Below the pieces are notes generated by a model. It was not told where the DNA came from. It worked only from the letters and a program-made list of their open reading frames with translations, and did no database searches. From NCBI RefSeq assembly GCF_001722485.1, contig NZ_LWGL01000001.1, positions 1 through 64,000 of the forward strand: a stretch of DNA of 64,000 nucleotides, read 5' to 3'. This document shows, piece after piece, positions 16,079 to 24,777 of this stretch. A program made the translations under genes and the position numbers. Every line of letters starts with the position of its first letter. Within the stretch, counting starts at the first letter, position 1. The DNA comes from Cellulosimicrobium cellulans. Its GTDB lineage: Bacteria; Actinomycetota; Actinomycetes; Actinomycetales; Cellulomonadaceae.

Positions 16079-16833
16079 CGACGACCACCGCACCCCCGAC
16101 GACCCGGAACCTCGAGACCGTCGGGCTCACCAAGTCGTTCGGCGGCGTCCACGCCGTCCGCGACGCGACCGTCACGTTCCACGAGGGCAAGATCAACGCC
16201 CTCATCGGGCCGAACGGCTCGGGCAAGACGACGTTCTTCAACTGCGTCACGGGCATGATCAAGCCGGACTCCGGCACGGTCACGTACCGCGGCGCGGACA
16301 TCACGCGCCAGGCGCCGCACCGGATCGCGCGGGCCGGGATCGGGCGCAGCTTCCAGCTGTGCCGCGTCTTCCCCCGCATGACGGTGCTGGAGAACATGCT
16401 CGTCGCCGTCCGGCGGACGTCCGTGCGCGAGCTCCTCGGAGGAGCCCGCAACCCCGAGGAGATCGAGAAGGCGCGCGCGCTGCTCGTGCGCGTCGGGATC
16501 GACCACCTGGAGAACGCCGAGGCCCGCAACCTGTCCTACGGGCAGCAGAAGCTGCTCGAGCTGGCCGGGGTGCTCATGGGCGACCCGGACACGATCATGC
16601 TCGACGAGCCGGCGGGCGGCGTGAACCCTGCGCTCATCGGGCGCATCGGGACGCTCGTGGAGGAGCTCAACGCCGAGGGCAGGACCTTCCTCGTCGTCGA
16701 GCACAACATGGACATGGTCATGAGCCTGTCCCACCACGTCATCGTGTTCGACCGGGGCCGGCCCATCGCCGAGGGCCCGCCCTCGGTCGTCCAGTCCGAC
16801 CCCCGAGTGCTGGAGGCCTACCTTGGTGTCTGA
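16075..16833 (+). CDS. ABC transporter ATP-binding protein (LivG-like)
   Basis: A 252-residue ATPase of the branched-chain-amino-acid importer type. Walker A is GPNGSGKTT (about 44-52), the Q-loop lies in RSFQLCRVFPRMTVLENMLV, the ABC signature is the variant LSYGQQKLLELA, Walker B is IMLDEPAGGVNP, and the H-loop is VVEHNMD. The YGQQ signature is typical of LivG. The ATG at 16075 overlaps the livM stop (ATGA), showing coupled translation. It energises transport together with the LivF-like partner. Confidence 0.93.
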   Translation: MTTTTAPPTTRNLETVGLTKSFGGVHAVRDATVTFHEGKINALIGPNGSGKTTFFNCVTGMIKPDSGTVTYRGADITRQAPHRIARAGIGRSFQLCRVFPRMTVLENMLVAVRRTSVRELLGGARNPEEIEKARALLVRVGIDHLENAEARNLSYGQQKLLELAGVLMGDPDTIMLDEPAGGVNPALIGRIGTLVEELNAEGRTFLVVEHNMDMVMSLSHHVIVFDRGRPIAEGPPSVVQSDPRVLEAYLGV

Positions 16834-17584
16834 GCAGAAGTACCTCCTCGAGCTCGAGGACGTCGAGGCCGGCTACGGCCGGGCGGCGCTCGTGCTGCGG
16901 GGGCTGACGATCAAGGTCCCGGCCTCGACGGTCGTGTGCCTCGTCGGGCCGAACGGCGCCGGGAAGTCGACGGTGCTCAAGGTCGCGTCGGGGCTGCTCA
17001 AGCCCCGCGGGGGCCGCATCCTCGTCGACGGGCAGGACGTCACCGGCCAGGGGCCGCAGGAGATGCTGACCTCGGGCCTCGCGCACGTGCTCCAGGGCCA
17101 CAGCGTGTTCCGCGAGATGACCGTCGCGGAGAACGTCCTGCTCGGCGCGTACACGCTCCGGGACAAGGCGCAGGTCGCCGAGCGGGTCGAGTTCGTGCAG
17201 AACCTGTTCCCGATCGTCGGCGAGCGGTGGAAGCAGCTCGCCGGCCTGCTGTCCGGCGGGCAGCAGAAGCAGGTCGAGTTCGCCCGCTCGCTCATGGTGA
17301 GCCCGCGCGTGGTGCTCCTCGACGAGCCGTCCATGGGTCTCGACCCCAAGACGACGGCGACCGTGTTCGAGCAGGTCGTGCGCATGCGCGACGCGGGCGT
17401 CGCCGTGCTCCTCGTCGAGCAGAACGCGCGGCGCGCCCTGGAGACCGCGGACATCGGCTGCGTCCTCGACCTCGGCCGCGTCCACATCTCGGGCCCCGCC
17501 CCCGAGCTGCTGGCCGACCCGCAGCTGTCCGAGCTCTACCTCGGCGGGCGGCCCGGCGAGAAGACGCCGGCGCCGCGGGCCTGA
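16823..17584 (+). CDS. ABC transporter ATP-binding protein (LivF-like)
   Basis: A 253-residue second ATPase. Walker A is GPNGAGKSTVLK, the Q-loop AHVLQGHSVFREMTVAENVL, the signature LSGGQQKQVEFARSL, Walker B VVLLDEPSMGLDPK and the H-loop VLLVEQNARRAL. It overlaps livG by 11 bp. The start is TTG (16823) or the adjacent GTG (16826); the GGAGG at 812-816 of that kilobase (16812-16816) fits either. It is the last gene of the five-gene operon, closed by an 11-bp-stem terminator. Confidence 0.93.
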   Translation: MVSEQKYLLELEDVEAGYGRAALVLRGLTIKVPASTVVCLVGPNGAGKSTVLKVASGLLKPRGGRILVDGQDVTGQGPQEMLTSGLAHVLQGHSVFREMTVAENVLLGAYTLRDKAQVAERVEFVQNLFPIVGERWKQLAGLLSGGQQKQVEFARSLMVSPRVVLLDEPSMGLDPKTTATVFEQVVRMRDAGVAVLLVEQNARRALETADIGCVLDLGRVHISGPAPELLADPQLSELYLGGRPGEKTPAPRA

Positions 17585-17618
17585 GCGACGACGGGCCAGG
17601 GGCCCGGCGTACGGTGGT

Positions 17619-17646
17619 GGGGCCCGGCGGCACGTCGCCGGGCCCC
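17619..17646 (+). terminator. terminator of liv-type operon
   Basis: Perfect 11-bp stem GGGGCCCGGCG (17619-17629) / CGCCGGGCCCC (17636-17646) with a 6-nt loop, 35 nt after the stop. It also lies 45 nt before the next gene, so that gene probably has its own promoter or depends on read-through. Confidence 0.75.
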
Positions 17647-17690
17647 ACTCCCGTTCCACGCCCCGACCCGACCCGACCCGAAGGCAGGCC

Positions 17691-18866
17691 ATGCCCACGC
17701 CCGTCCCCTTCCCCGCCCCGCGCACCCTCCTCGGCGACGACCTGCTCGAGGCCGTCCGGTCCCGGGCCGCCCGTCACGACCGCGAGAACACGTGGTTCGA
17801 CGACGACATGGCGGATCTCGTCGAGGCCGGGTACCTGCGCGCGCTCGTCCCCGAGTCGTTCGGCGGGGCCGGCCTCGGCCTGCGGGAGACGGCGCGCGAG
17901 CAGGCGCGCCTCGCCGGCGCGGCGCCGGCGACGGCGCTCGCGGTGAACATGCACCACGTGTGGACGGGCGTCGCGCGCTACCTGCACGAGCGCGGCGACT
18001 CCTCGCTCGACTGGCTGCTCGAGGAGGCCGGCCGCGGCGAGGTCTTCGGGTTCGGGTACTCCGAGGCCGGCAACGACCTCGTCCTGCTGGGCTCGCGCAC
18101 CGAGGCCCGGCCCGACGGCGCGGGCGGCTACACCTTCCACGGACGCAAGATCTTCACCTCGAACTCCCCCGGCTGGACGCGCCTCGGCGTCCTCGGCCTC
18201 GACAGCACGTCCGACGACGCACCGCGCCTCGTGCACGCGTTCCTCACCCGGGACGGCGGCGGGATCAAGATCGCCGACGACTGGGACACGATGGGCATGC
18301 GCGCGTCGCAGTCGTGCTCGACGCTCCTCGACGGCGCGCCCGCGCCGGGCGACCGGGTGGTGCGCCGGCTCGCGCCGGGGCCGACGCTCGACCCCCTGGT
18401 CGTGGGCATCTTCACGACGTTCGAGATCCTCCTCGCCGCGGTGTACACGGGCATCGCCGACCGCGCGCTCGAGCTCGGCGTCGCCGCGGCACGCCGTCGC
18501 ACGTCGATGAAGAACGACGGTGCGTCGCTGTCCCAGGACCCCGACATCCGCTGGCGGCTGGCCGACGCGGCCCTCGCGCTCGACGCGATCTGGCCGCAGC
18601 TCGACACCGCGGCCGGGGAGATCGACGCGCTCGTCGACCGGGGCGCGGGCTGGTTCCGCGCCACGGCCGGTCTGAAGGTCCGCGCGACCGAGACGGCGAA
18701 GACGGTCGTCGACCAGACCGTGCGCGTCGCGGGCGGCTCGAGCTACTTCTCCGGCAACGAGCTGGGCCGGCTGTACCGCGACGTGCTCGCGGGGATCTTC
18801 CACCCGTCCGACGACGAGTCGGCCCACTCGACCGTCGCCCAGTCGCTCCTCGGCCCGCTCGAGTAG
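17691..18866 (+). CDS. acyl-CoA dehydrogenase-like flavoprotein
   Basis: A 391-residue protein with the acyl-CoA dehydrogenase fold: N-terminal helices (MADLVEAGYLRALVPESFGG), mid beta-barrel (FGYSEAGNDLVLLGSRTEA, YTFHGRKIFTSNSPGWTRLG) and C-terminal helices ending GGSSYFSGNELGRLYRDVLAGI. The usual C-terminal catalytic-base block (GTSEIQ-like) is replaced by FHPSDDESAHSTVAQSLLG. It may therefore be one of the dehydrogenase-like oxidases or monooxygenases rather than a beta-oxidation enzyme. FAD use is expected; substrate unknown. It precedes a Cys/Met-type PLP gene on the same strand with an 84-bp gap. Confidence 0.8.
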   Translation: MPTPVPFPAPRTLLGDDLLEAVRSRAARHDRENTWFDDDMADLVEAGYLRALVPESFGGAGLGLRETAREQARLAGAAPATALAVNMHHVWTGVARYLHERGDSSLDWLLEEAGRGEVFGFGYSEAGNDLVLLGSRTEARPDGAGGYTFHGRKIFTSNSPGWTRLGVLGLDSTSDDAPRLVHAFLTRDGGGIKIADDWDTMGMRASQSCSTLLDGAPAPGDRVVRRLAPGPTLDPLVVGIFTTFEILLAAVYTGIADRALELGVAAARRRTSMKNDGASLSQDPDIRWRLADAALALDAIWPQLDTAAGEIDALVDRGAGWFRATAGLKVRATETAKTVVDQTVRVAGGSSYFSGNELGRLYRDVLAGIFHPSDDESAHSTVAQSLLGPLE

Positions 18867-18950
18867 GCCTCGTGCCCCCCGGTCGGGCGGATCTCGCCGC
18901 AGAGTGGTCGCCCGGGGCACACGACCGCGCCCGCGGCGTAGCCTGCGCCC

Positions 18951-20108
18951 ATGACCCCGCACGACCACCCCGGTCCCGCCGCCCTGTCCCCCGCGACCGT
19001 CGTCGTCGCGGCGGGCCGCCCGGAGCGTGCCCAGGGCGCGCCGGTGAACCCGCCGATCGTCATGTCCTCGACGTACGTCTCCCAGGGCGTGCAGGGGCCC
19101 GGCGAGCTGCTCTACGCCCGCATGGACACCGAGACGTGGCACCCGTTCGAGGAGGCGCTCGCCGCGCTCGAGGGTGCCGGGCGACCGGCGGTCGTGTTTT
19201 CCTCCGGCATGGCGGCGATCGCGTCCGTCTTCGCGTTCGTCCCGGCCGGCGGGACGGTCGTCGTGCCGCGCCACGCGTACCAGGTGACGCTCGGGTTCGC
19301 GGACGACCTCGCGCAGCGCGCGGGCGTGACGGTCGTGCGCGTCGACGTCGCGGACACCGACCAGGTCGTCGCCGCGCTCGACGGCGCGTCGCTCCTCCTG
19401 CTGGAGTCGCCGACCAACCCCATGCTCGAGGTCGCCGACCTGCCGGTGCTGCTCGCGGCGGCGCGCGAGCGCGGCGTGCTCACGGCGGTCGACAACACGT
19501 TCGCGACGCCGCTCGGGCAGCGTCCGCTCGACCACGGCGCGGACCTCGTCGTGCACTCGGTGACCAAGTACCTCGCCGGGCACTCCGACGTCGTGCTGGG
19601 CGCCGTCGTCGCGTCCACGAACGAGCTCGCGCAGCGGGTCCGGGCGTACCGGACGCTGCACGGCGCCATCCCGGGGCCCTTCGAGGTGTGGCTCGCGCTG
19701 CGCGGTCTGCGCACGCTCGCGCTCCGGGTCGAGCGGTCGCAGGCGAGCGCCGCCGAGCTCGCGCGCCGCCTCGCCGACCACCCTGGCGTCGCCGAGGTGC
19801 GCCACCCGAGCCTGCCCGACGACCCCGGCCACGAGCGCGCCGCGCGCCTCATGACCGGGTTCGGATCGATCCTCGGTCTGCGGCCGGTCGGCGGCCCCGA
19901 CGCCGCGGACGCCGTCGTGGCGGCCGTGCGCCTCTGGGTGCCCGCCACGAGCCTCGGCGGCGTCGAGTCGAGCCTCGAGCGCCGTCGCCGCTTCGCGACC
20001 GAGTCCGCGACCGTCCCGGAGGACCTGCTGCGGATGTCGGTCGGGATCGAGGACGTCGAGGACCTCTGGCGCGACCTGGACCAGGCGCTGCGCGCCGCCG
20101 CCTCCTGA
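18951..20108 (+). CDS. Cys/Met metabolism PLP-dependent enzyme
   Basis: A 385-residue member of the cystathionine gamma-synthase/lyase family. Visible features: NPPIVMSSTYVSQG near the N-terminus, YARMDTETWHPFEEALAALE, the substrate/PLP loop VVFSSGMAAIASVF, LLLLESPTNPMLEVADL, and the PLP lysine in SVTKYLAGHSDVVLG. SSLERRRRFATES in place of the usual TLI(x)HPA(x)xTH suggests an atypical subgroup, so whether it makes or cleaves cystathionine, or acts on methionine or another thiol, is undetermined. No other sulfur-metabolism gene is nearby. A terminator follows. Confidence 0.88.
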   Translation: MTPHDHPGPAALSPATVVVAAGRPERAQGAPVNPPIVMSSTYVSQGVQGPGELLYARMDTETWHPFEEALAALEGAGRPAVVFSSGMAAIASVFAFVPAGGTVVVPRHAYQVTLGFADDLAQRAGVTVVRVDVADTDQVVAALDGASLLLLESPTNPMLEVADLPVLLAAARERGVLTAVDNTFATPLGQRPLDHGADLVVHSVTKYLAGHSDVVLGAVVASTNELAQRVRAYRTLHGAIPGPFEVWLALRGLRTLALRVERSQASAAELARRLADHPGVAEVRHPSLPDDPGHERAARLMTGFGSILGLRPVGGPDAADAVVAAVRLWVPATSLGGVESSLERRRRFATESATVPEDLLRMSVGIEDVEDLWRDLDQALRAAAS

Positions 20109-20113
20109 CCGGA

Positions 20114-20144
20114 CGGGCGCCGGGCCGAGGCGGTCCGGCGCCCG
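20114..20144 (+). terminator. hairpin terminator after PLP enzyme gene
   Basis: 10-bp perfect stem (CGGGCGCCGG 20114-20123; complement 20135-20144) with 11-nt loop, directly after the stop codon. Confidence 0.7.
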
Positions 20145-20233
20145 CTCGGGCGAGGCCGGATCGAGACACGACCGAGACACGCCCGTGGCCGTGCCTGCAC
20201 GCAGGCGTGACACCCCGTCCCTACGATCGGGGC

Positions 20234-20929
20234 ATGGCTCACCACCCCAGGACGACGACCTCCCGACGCACGCCGGCCCTGTGGGCGGTGCCCCTGACGC
20301 TCACCCTCGCCCTGGCGGCGTGCGCCTCGGACGACCCGGCCGAGGACGCGACCGTCACCGAGACGACGACCGCCACCGATACCGTCGAGCCCAGCCCCAC
20401 CGACGACGCCACCTCCACCCCCACCGACGACGCGTCGGCACCGGCGGACGAAGCGCAGGAGCCGTCCGACCCGTTCCCCGCGAACACCGAGCCCGACGTC
20501 GCCGAGCCGTCAGCGGGCGCGATGCTCACGGTCTCCGACATCCGCGTCGGCCACCACGACGGCTACGACCGCGTCGTCTTCGAGCTCGGCGGCGAGGGCA
20601 CGCCCGGGTGGCGCGTCGAGTACGTCGACCAGCCGGTCGAGGACGGCAAGGGCACCGCGATCGAGATGGACGGCGACGCGTACCTGCAGGTCATGATCTC
20701 CGGCTCGGGCTACCCGATGGACACGGGCGTGGAGGAGTACTCCAGCCCGAACCCCGTCGAGGTCGAGGACGGCGAGATCGAGGAGGTCCTCCTGCGCGGC
20801 GTCTTCGAGGGCTACACGCAGGCGTTCGTCGGGGTGGACGACGCGCAGCGGCCCTTCCGGGCGTTCCTGCTCGAGAACCCGGCACGGGTCGTCGTCGACG
20901 TCCAGCACGCGGGCGGCCAGGACGGCTGA
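20234..20929 (+). CDS. AMIN-like domain lipoprotein
   Basis: A 231-residue exported lipoprotein. The signal ends in LALAACAS (lipobox LAAC). A Thr/Pro/Asp-rich linker (about 28-85) is followed by a single AMIN-like beta domain (MLTVSDIRVGHHDGYDRVVFEL, ending ENPARVVVDVQHAGG). The domain is related to the AMIN modules that bind cell-wall or secretin components, and single-domain lipoproteins of this kind are widespread and uncharacterised in actinobacteria. A -10-like TACGAT (20222-20227) sits 7 nt before the ATG with no ribosome binding site between, so a leaderless mRNA is likely. It is convergent with gpsA. Confidence 0.8.
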   Translation: MAHHPRTTTSRRTPALWAVPLTLTLALAACASDDPAEDATVTETTTATDTVEPSPTDDATSTPTDDASAPADEAQEPSDPFPANTEPDVAEPSAGAMLTVSDIRVGHHDGYDRVVFELGGEGTPGWRVEYVDQPVEDGKGTAIEMDGDAYLQVMISGSGYPMDTGVEEYSSPNPVEVEDGEIEEVLLRGVFEGYTQAFVGVDDAQRPFRAFLLENPARVVVDVQHAGGQDG

Positions 20930-20960
20930 GCCGCCCCGCCGAGCGGTGCGGCACCCCTGC

Positions 20961-22037
20961 TCACCGCTCGGCGGACAGCCCCTCGGCCTTCTGCGGCCGC
21001 GACAGCAGCCCGCGCGCCATCTCGTCGACGGGCATGCCCTCGTGGAGCACGGCGACGACCCCGGCGGTGATGGGCATCTCCACGCCGACGGACTGCGCGA
21101 GCTCGAGCACCGACCGGCACGACTTCACGCCCTCGGCCGTGCCGCCCGTCGCGGCGACCGCCTCGTCGAGCGTCATCCCCTGGCCCACGTGCTTGCCGAG
21201 CGTGTGGTTGCGCGACAGCGGCGAGGAGCACGTCGCGACGAGGTCGCCGAGACCGGCGAGCCCGGGGAACGTCTCGGCGTCCGCGCCGAGCGCGAGGCCG
21301 AGGCGCGTGATCTCGACGAGCCCGCGCGTGATGACCGTCGCGGTGGTGTTGTAGCCGAAGCCGCGCCCCTGGGCGATGCCGACCGCGAGCGCGATGACGT
21401 TCTTCACCGCGCCGCACAGCTCGACGCCGACGACGTCGCGGTTCGTGTACGGGCGGAAGTAGGTGGACGAGCACGCCCGCGCGACGAAGCGCGCGACGTC
21501 CTCGTCGACGCACGAGACGACGGTCGCGGTCGGCTGGCGGTGCGCGATCTCGCGCGCGAGGTTCGGCCCGGAGACGACGGCGACGCGCTCGGCCGGCAGG
21601 TCGAGCGCCTCGGCGACGACCTCGCTCATGCGGCGGTCGGTGCTCAGCTCGACGCCCTTCATGAGCGAGACGGCGACCGCGCCGGGCTCGACGTGCGGGC
21701 GCAGCTGCTCGAGCGTCGCGCGCGCGACCTGCGACGGGATCGCGACGACGACGAGGCCCGCCCCGGCGAGCGCCTGCTCCGCGTCGGTCGTGGCGACGAT
21801 CCCCGCGGGGAGGTCGATGCCCGGCAGGCGCTTCTCGTTGCGCCGGCGCGCGTTGACCAGCTCCGCGACCTCGGGGTCGCGGCCCCACAGGCGCACCTCG
21901 CAGCCGGCGTCGGCGAGGACGGCCGCGAAGGTCGTGCCCCAGCTGCCGGACCCGAGGACGGCGGCCACCACGGGGCCGTCGTCGGGCTCCGCGCCGGGCA
22001 CTGCGGCGGGCTCGGTGAAGGGCCGCGTCCCCGTCAC
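20961..22037 (-). CDS. gpsA: glycerol-3-phosphate dehydrogenase [NAD(P)+]
   Basis: GpsA reduces dihydroxyacetone phosphate to sn-glycerol-3-phosphate for phospholipid synthesis. The 358-residue protein has the Rossmann motif VLGSGSWGTTFAAVLADAG (about 25-43), SGPNLAREIAHRQPT, and the catalytic-lysine segment VELCGAVKNVIALAVGIAQG. About 20 non-conserved residues precede the Rossmann fold. The GTG at 22037 overlaps the plsC stop (GTGA), so the two lipid-synthesis genes are translationally coupled. In related genomes ddl follows directly; here a 16.5-kb accessory block intervenes. Confidence 0.95.
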   Translation of the reverse strand: MTGTRPFTEPAAVPGAEPDDGPVVAAVLGSGSWGTTFAAVLADAGCEVRLWGRDPEVAELVNARRRNEKRLPGIDLPAGIVATTDAEQALAGAGLVVVAIPSQVARATLEQLRPHVEPGAVAVSLMKGVELSTDRRMSEVVAEALDLPAERVAVVSGPNLAREIAHRQPTATVVSCVDEDVARFVARACSSTYFRPYTNRDVVGVELCGAVKNVIALAVGIAQGRGFGYNTTATVITRGLVEITRLGLALGADAETFPGLAGLGDLVATCSSPLSRNHTLGKHVGQGMTLDEAVAATGGTAEGVKSCRSVLELAQSVGVEMPITAGVVAVLHEGMPVDEMARGLLSRPQKAEGLSAER

Positions 22038-22765
22038 CGGCGGCGCTCCGAGCCCGGGTGCTTGCGCATGTCGAACCGCTCGGCGGGCGCCTTCTCGCCG
22101 CGGATCTGCTCGACCTGGACGGTGATGGCGGTCATGATGCGTTCGGTCGCCTCGCGCAGCGTCGCGGTGTCGAGCGGGCGGTCGTACAGGTCGCTGAGGT
22201 CGACGGGCGGGCCGGCGTGCACGGCGACGTGCTTCGGCGGGATCGGCTTGAACGCCTTGCCGTAGGGCGCGAGGAGGCGGTGCGCGCCCCACTGCCCGAT
22301 CGGGACGACGGGCGCGCGGCTCGTGAGCGCGAGGCGTGCGACGCCCGTCTTGCCGACCATCGGCCAGCCGTCGGGATCGCGCGTGAGCGTGCCCTCGGGG
22401 AAGAAGACGACGCACTCCCCCTCGTCGAGGCGGGCCGTGGCGTCGACGAGCGCCTGTGCGGCGCCGCCCGTCCCGCGGTGCACCGGGATCATGCCGGTGC
22501 GCGACAGGGCCGCGCCGACCACGGGGACCTTCCACAGCGACGCCTTCGCGGTGATCTTCGGCGCCCGGCCCTGGTCGTAGAGGAAGTGGGCGAGCGTCAC
22601 GGGGTCGACCTCGGTGACGTGGTTCGCCGCGGCGATGAACCCGCGCTGCGGCAGGTTCTCCGCGCCCTGCCAGTCCCGTCGCGTGATGAGGAACAGGATC
22701 GGGCGCAGGAAGAACGCGAGGACGCGGTACGCGCGCGGCGTGGGAGGGAGGCTCGGCACGAGCAC
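22034..22765 (-). CDS. plsC: 1-acyl-sn-glycerol-3-phosphate acyltransferase
   Basis: A 243-residue PlsC-family enzyme that acylates lysophosphatidate, using the product line of gpsA. The catalytic HX4D motif is in NHVTEVDP (about 50-57), the substrate motif is FFPEGTLTRDPDG (about 122-134), and a hydrophobic N-terminal helix (VLAFFLRPILFLI) suggests membrane association. The start is GTG at 22765. It overlaps gpsA by 4 bp. The stop of a two-component response regulator gene lies about 50 bp beyond its start. Confidence 0.93.
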   Translation of the reverse strand: MLVPSLPPTPRAYRVLAFFLRPILFLITRRDWQGAENLPQRGFIAAANHVTEVDPVTLAHFLYDQGRAPKITAKASLWKVPVVGAALSRTGMIPVHRGTGGAAQALVDATARLDEGECVVFFPEGTLTRDPDGWPMVGKTGVARLALTSRAPVVPIGQWGAHRLLAPYGKAFKPIPPKHVAVHAGPPVDLSDLYDRPLDTATLREATERIMTAITVQVEQIRGEKAPAERFDMRKHPGSERRR

Positions 22766-22818
22766 CGAGCCTACCCGTCGGCCCGCACGCGCCCGGCCGC
22801 CCCGTGGACGCGGACGAC

Positions 22819-23424
22819 TCAGATCCAGCCGTGCCGCCGGGCGACGTGCGCGGCCTCGTGGCGGTTGGCCGCGCCGAGCTTGGCCGCGGCCGACGACAGG
22901 TAGTTGCGGACCGTCCCGGGCGCGAGGTGGGCGCGCGTCGCGATCTCCTCGACCGGGGCGCCGTCGGCGGCGAGCTCGAGGACATCGGCCTCGCGCGCCG
23001 TGAGCGGGCTCGCGCCGGCCGCGATCGCCTCGGCGGCAAGCTCCGGGTCCACGTACCGGCCGCCGCCGTGCACCTGGCGCACGACGTCGGCGAGCACGCG
23101 CGACGACACCGTCTTGGGCAGGAACCCGCGTGCGCCGGCCTCCAGGGCCCGCTTGAGATACCCCGGGCGCCCGTGGCTCGTGACGACGACGACGCCGCAG
23201 CCCGGGAGCTCGGTCGCGAGGCGCTCCGCGACCTCGACGCCGTCGAGGCCGGGCATCTGCAGGTCGAGCACCGCGACGTCGGGGCGGTGCTTGAGCGCGG
23301 CCGCGACGGCCTCGGGGCCGGACGCCGCCTGGGCGACGATCTCGAGGTCGTCCTCGAGGGCGAGCAGGGACGCCACGGCGTCGCGGATGAGGTTCTCGTC
23401 GTCGGCGAGGAGGATGCGGATCAC
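22819..23424 (-). CDS. NarL/LuxR-family response regulator
   Basis: A 201-residue two-component regulator. The receiver domain (about 1-120) has the acidic pocket DDE, the phospho-acceptor Asp in VAVLDLQMPGLDGVEV (about residue 54) and the conserved Lys in GFLPKTVSS. The C-terminal LuxR helix-turn-helix is LTAREADVLELAADGAPVEE through GTVRNYLSSAAAKLGA. It starts with GTG overlapping the histidine-kinase stop by 4 bp. Close relatives are of the DesR/LiaR type, responding to membrane state. Regulated genes are not evident locally. The operon sits between plsC and murA, which are neighbours in related genomes. Confidence 0.92.
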   Translation of the reverse strand: MIRILLADDENLIRDAVASLLALEDDLEIVAQAASGPEAVAAALKHRPDVAVLDLQMPGLDGVEVAERLATELPGCGVVVVTSHGRPGYLKRALEAGARGFLPKTVSSRVLADVVRQVHGGGRYVDPELAAEAIAAGASPLTAREADVLELAADGAPVEEIATRAHLAPGTVRNYLSSAAAKLGAANRHEAAHVARRHGWI

Positions 23425-24695
23425 GCGCCGGTGGTCCTTCCGGTGGTGCGAGCGGGGGTCAGGTCTGCGGCGGTGTCGTCGGGAACGCGCGCGACGAGGC
23501 CGAAGCGGCCGTCCTCGGCCCAGGTGTCGAGCGAGCCGCCCGCGCCGGCGAGGCGCTCCGCGAGGCCGAGCAGGCCGGAGCCGCGGCCCGCGCGCGTCCC
23601 GGGCGGGACGCCGTCGTTGACGACCTCGAGGACGCTCGCAGCGCCGTCGTGGTGGAGCGTGATCGTGCACGACGACGCGGTCGAGTGCCGCACGACGTTC
23701 GTCACGCCCTCGCGCACGACCCACGCGAGCGCCTCCTGCGCGGAGGGGCCGACGGGCGTCTCGTCGCCGTGGACGACGGTGTCGACGCCGGCGGACCGCA
23801 GCACGGAGCGCGCCCCGGCGAGCTCGGCGGCGAGGTCGGCCGTGCGGTACCCGGCGACGACGGCGCGCACCTCGCGCAGCGCGTCCTGGGCGATGCGGCG
23901 CACCTCGAGCATCTGCTCCTCCGCGCCGGGGCGCCCACGTGCGGCGAGCTCGGCGGCGAGCTCGCTCTTGACGGCGACGACGGACAGCGTGCGGCCGAAG
24001 ACGTCGTGCAGGTCGCGCGAGAACCGCAGCCGCTCCTCGGCGACGGCGAGCCGGGCGTGCAGCACGCGGTTGCGCTCCTGCTCCCACACGACGCCGAGCA
24101 TCCACACGGAGACGCGGTACGAGCCGAACAGCGCGACGAGCATGAGCGCGAACGACAGGCCGATGCCGACGGCGACGCCTGCGGTCGTCGCGGTGACCGG
24201 CCCGGTGCCGATCCAGGTCGAGCAGCCGAGCACGACGGCGAGCCCGAGACCGACGAGGGCGAGCCGGCCGAACCCGACGAGCGGGGTCACGGCGAGCACG
24301 CCGTACCCGAGGCCGACGATCAGGGCCCAGTACCGGCCGCTGCCCACGATGTCCGCGGGCCCCTCGACCGGGAACGTCACGAAGGCGAGCGCGAAGAGCG
24401 CGGCGGACAGCGCGGCGAGGACGCCGAGCAGCCACCGCGGGACGGGCGGACCCCCCAGGAAGTGGGCGATCCCGCGCCGCAGCACGACGAGGCAGACGAC
24501 CGTGTGCACGAGCGTCAGGAGCATCCACGGCAGCACCGTGGCCCGGGAGAAACCGGGGTCAGCGGCGACCACGAACAGCGCGACGAACGGCTCGCCCGCC
24601 GACAGCAGGTACAGCGACCAGCGCGTGTACGCGTCGAACCGCGCGGGCGCGGACCGGCGGGTCCACGACTCGAGGAACGTGCGCGAGGGACTCAC
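23421..24695 (-). CDS. sensor histidine kinase (DesK/NarL-partner type)
   Basis: A 424-residue membrane kinase. About five to six hydrophobic segments occupy residues 25-205. The dimerisation/phospho-acceptor box HisKA_3 is RFSRDLHDVFGRTLSVVAVK (the His of DLHD), and the ATPase domain has EGVTNVVRHSTAS (N-box) and GRGSGLLGLAERL (G-box). It lacks a sensor domain outside the membrane, suggesting it senses membrane or envelope state. Start GTG 24695. It is coupled to the response regulator by a GTGA overlap. No transporter target is adjacent. Confidence 0.92.
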   Translation of the reverse strand: MSPSRTFLESWTRRSAPARFDAYTRWSLYLLSAGEPFVALFVVAADPGFSRATVLPWMLLTLVHTVVCLVVLRRGIAHFLGGPPVPRWLLGVLAALSAALFALAFVTFPVEGPADIVGSGRYWALIVGLGYGVLAVTPLVGFGRLALVGLGLAVVLGCSTWIGTGPVTATTAGVAVGIGLSFALMLVALFGSYRVSVWMLGVVWEQERNRVLHARLAVAEERLRFSRDLHDVFGRTLSVVAVKSELAAELAARGRPGAEEQMLEVRRIAQDALREVRAVVAGYRTADLAAELAGARSVLRSAGVDTVVHGDETPVGPSAQEALAWVVREGVTNVVRHSTASSCTITLHHDGAASVLEVVNDGVPPGTRAGRGSGLLGLAERLAGAGGSLDTWAEDGRFGLVARVPDDTAADLTPARTTGRTTGA

Positions 24696-24777
24696 GACGT
24701 CAGCCTGTCACGGCGCGGGCGCCGACCCCCGTGACACGCGTCATGAGGGTGGCGCCGCGCGCCGGTGCGGTCGCGGC

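Noticed and set aside
17292-20213. 973-codon minus-strand open frame across livF, the acyl-CoA-dehydrogenase-like and PLP enzyme genes
   Set aside because: It spans three clearly coding plus-strand genes and two terminators and has no family motifs.
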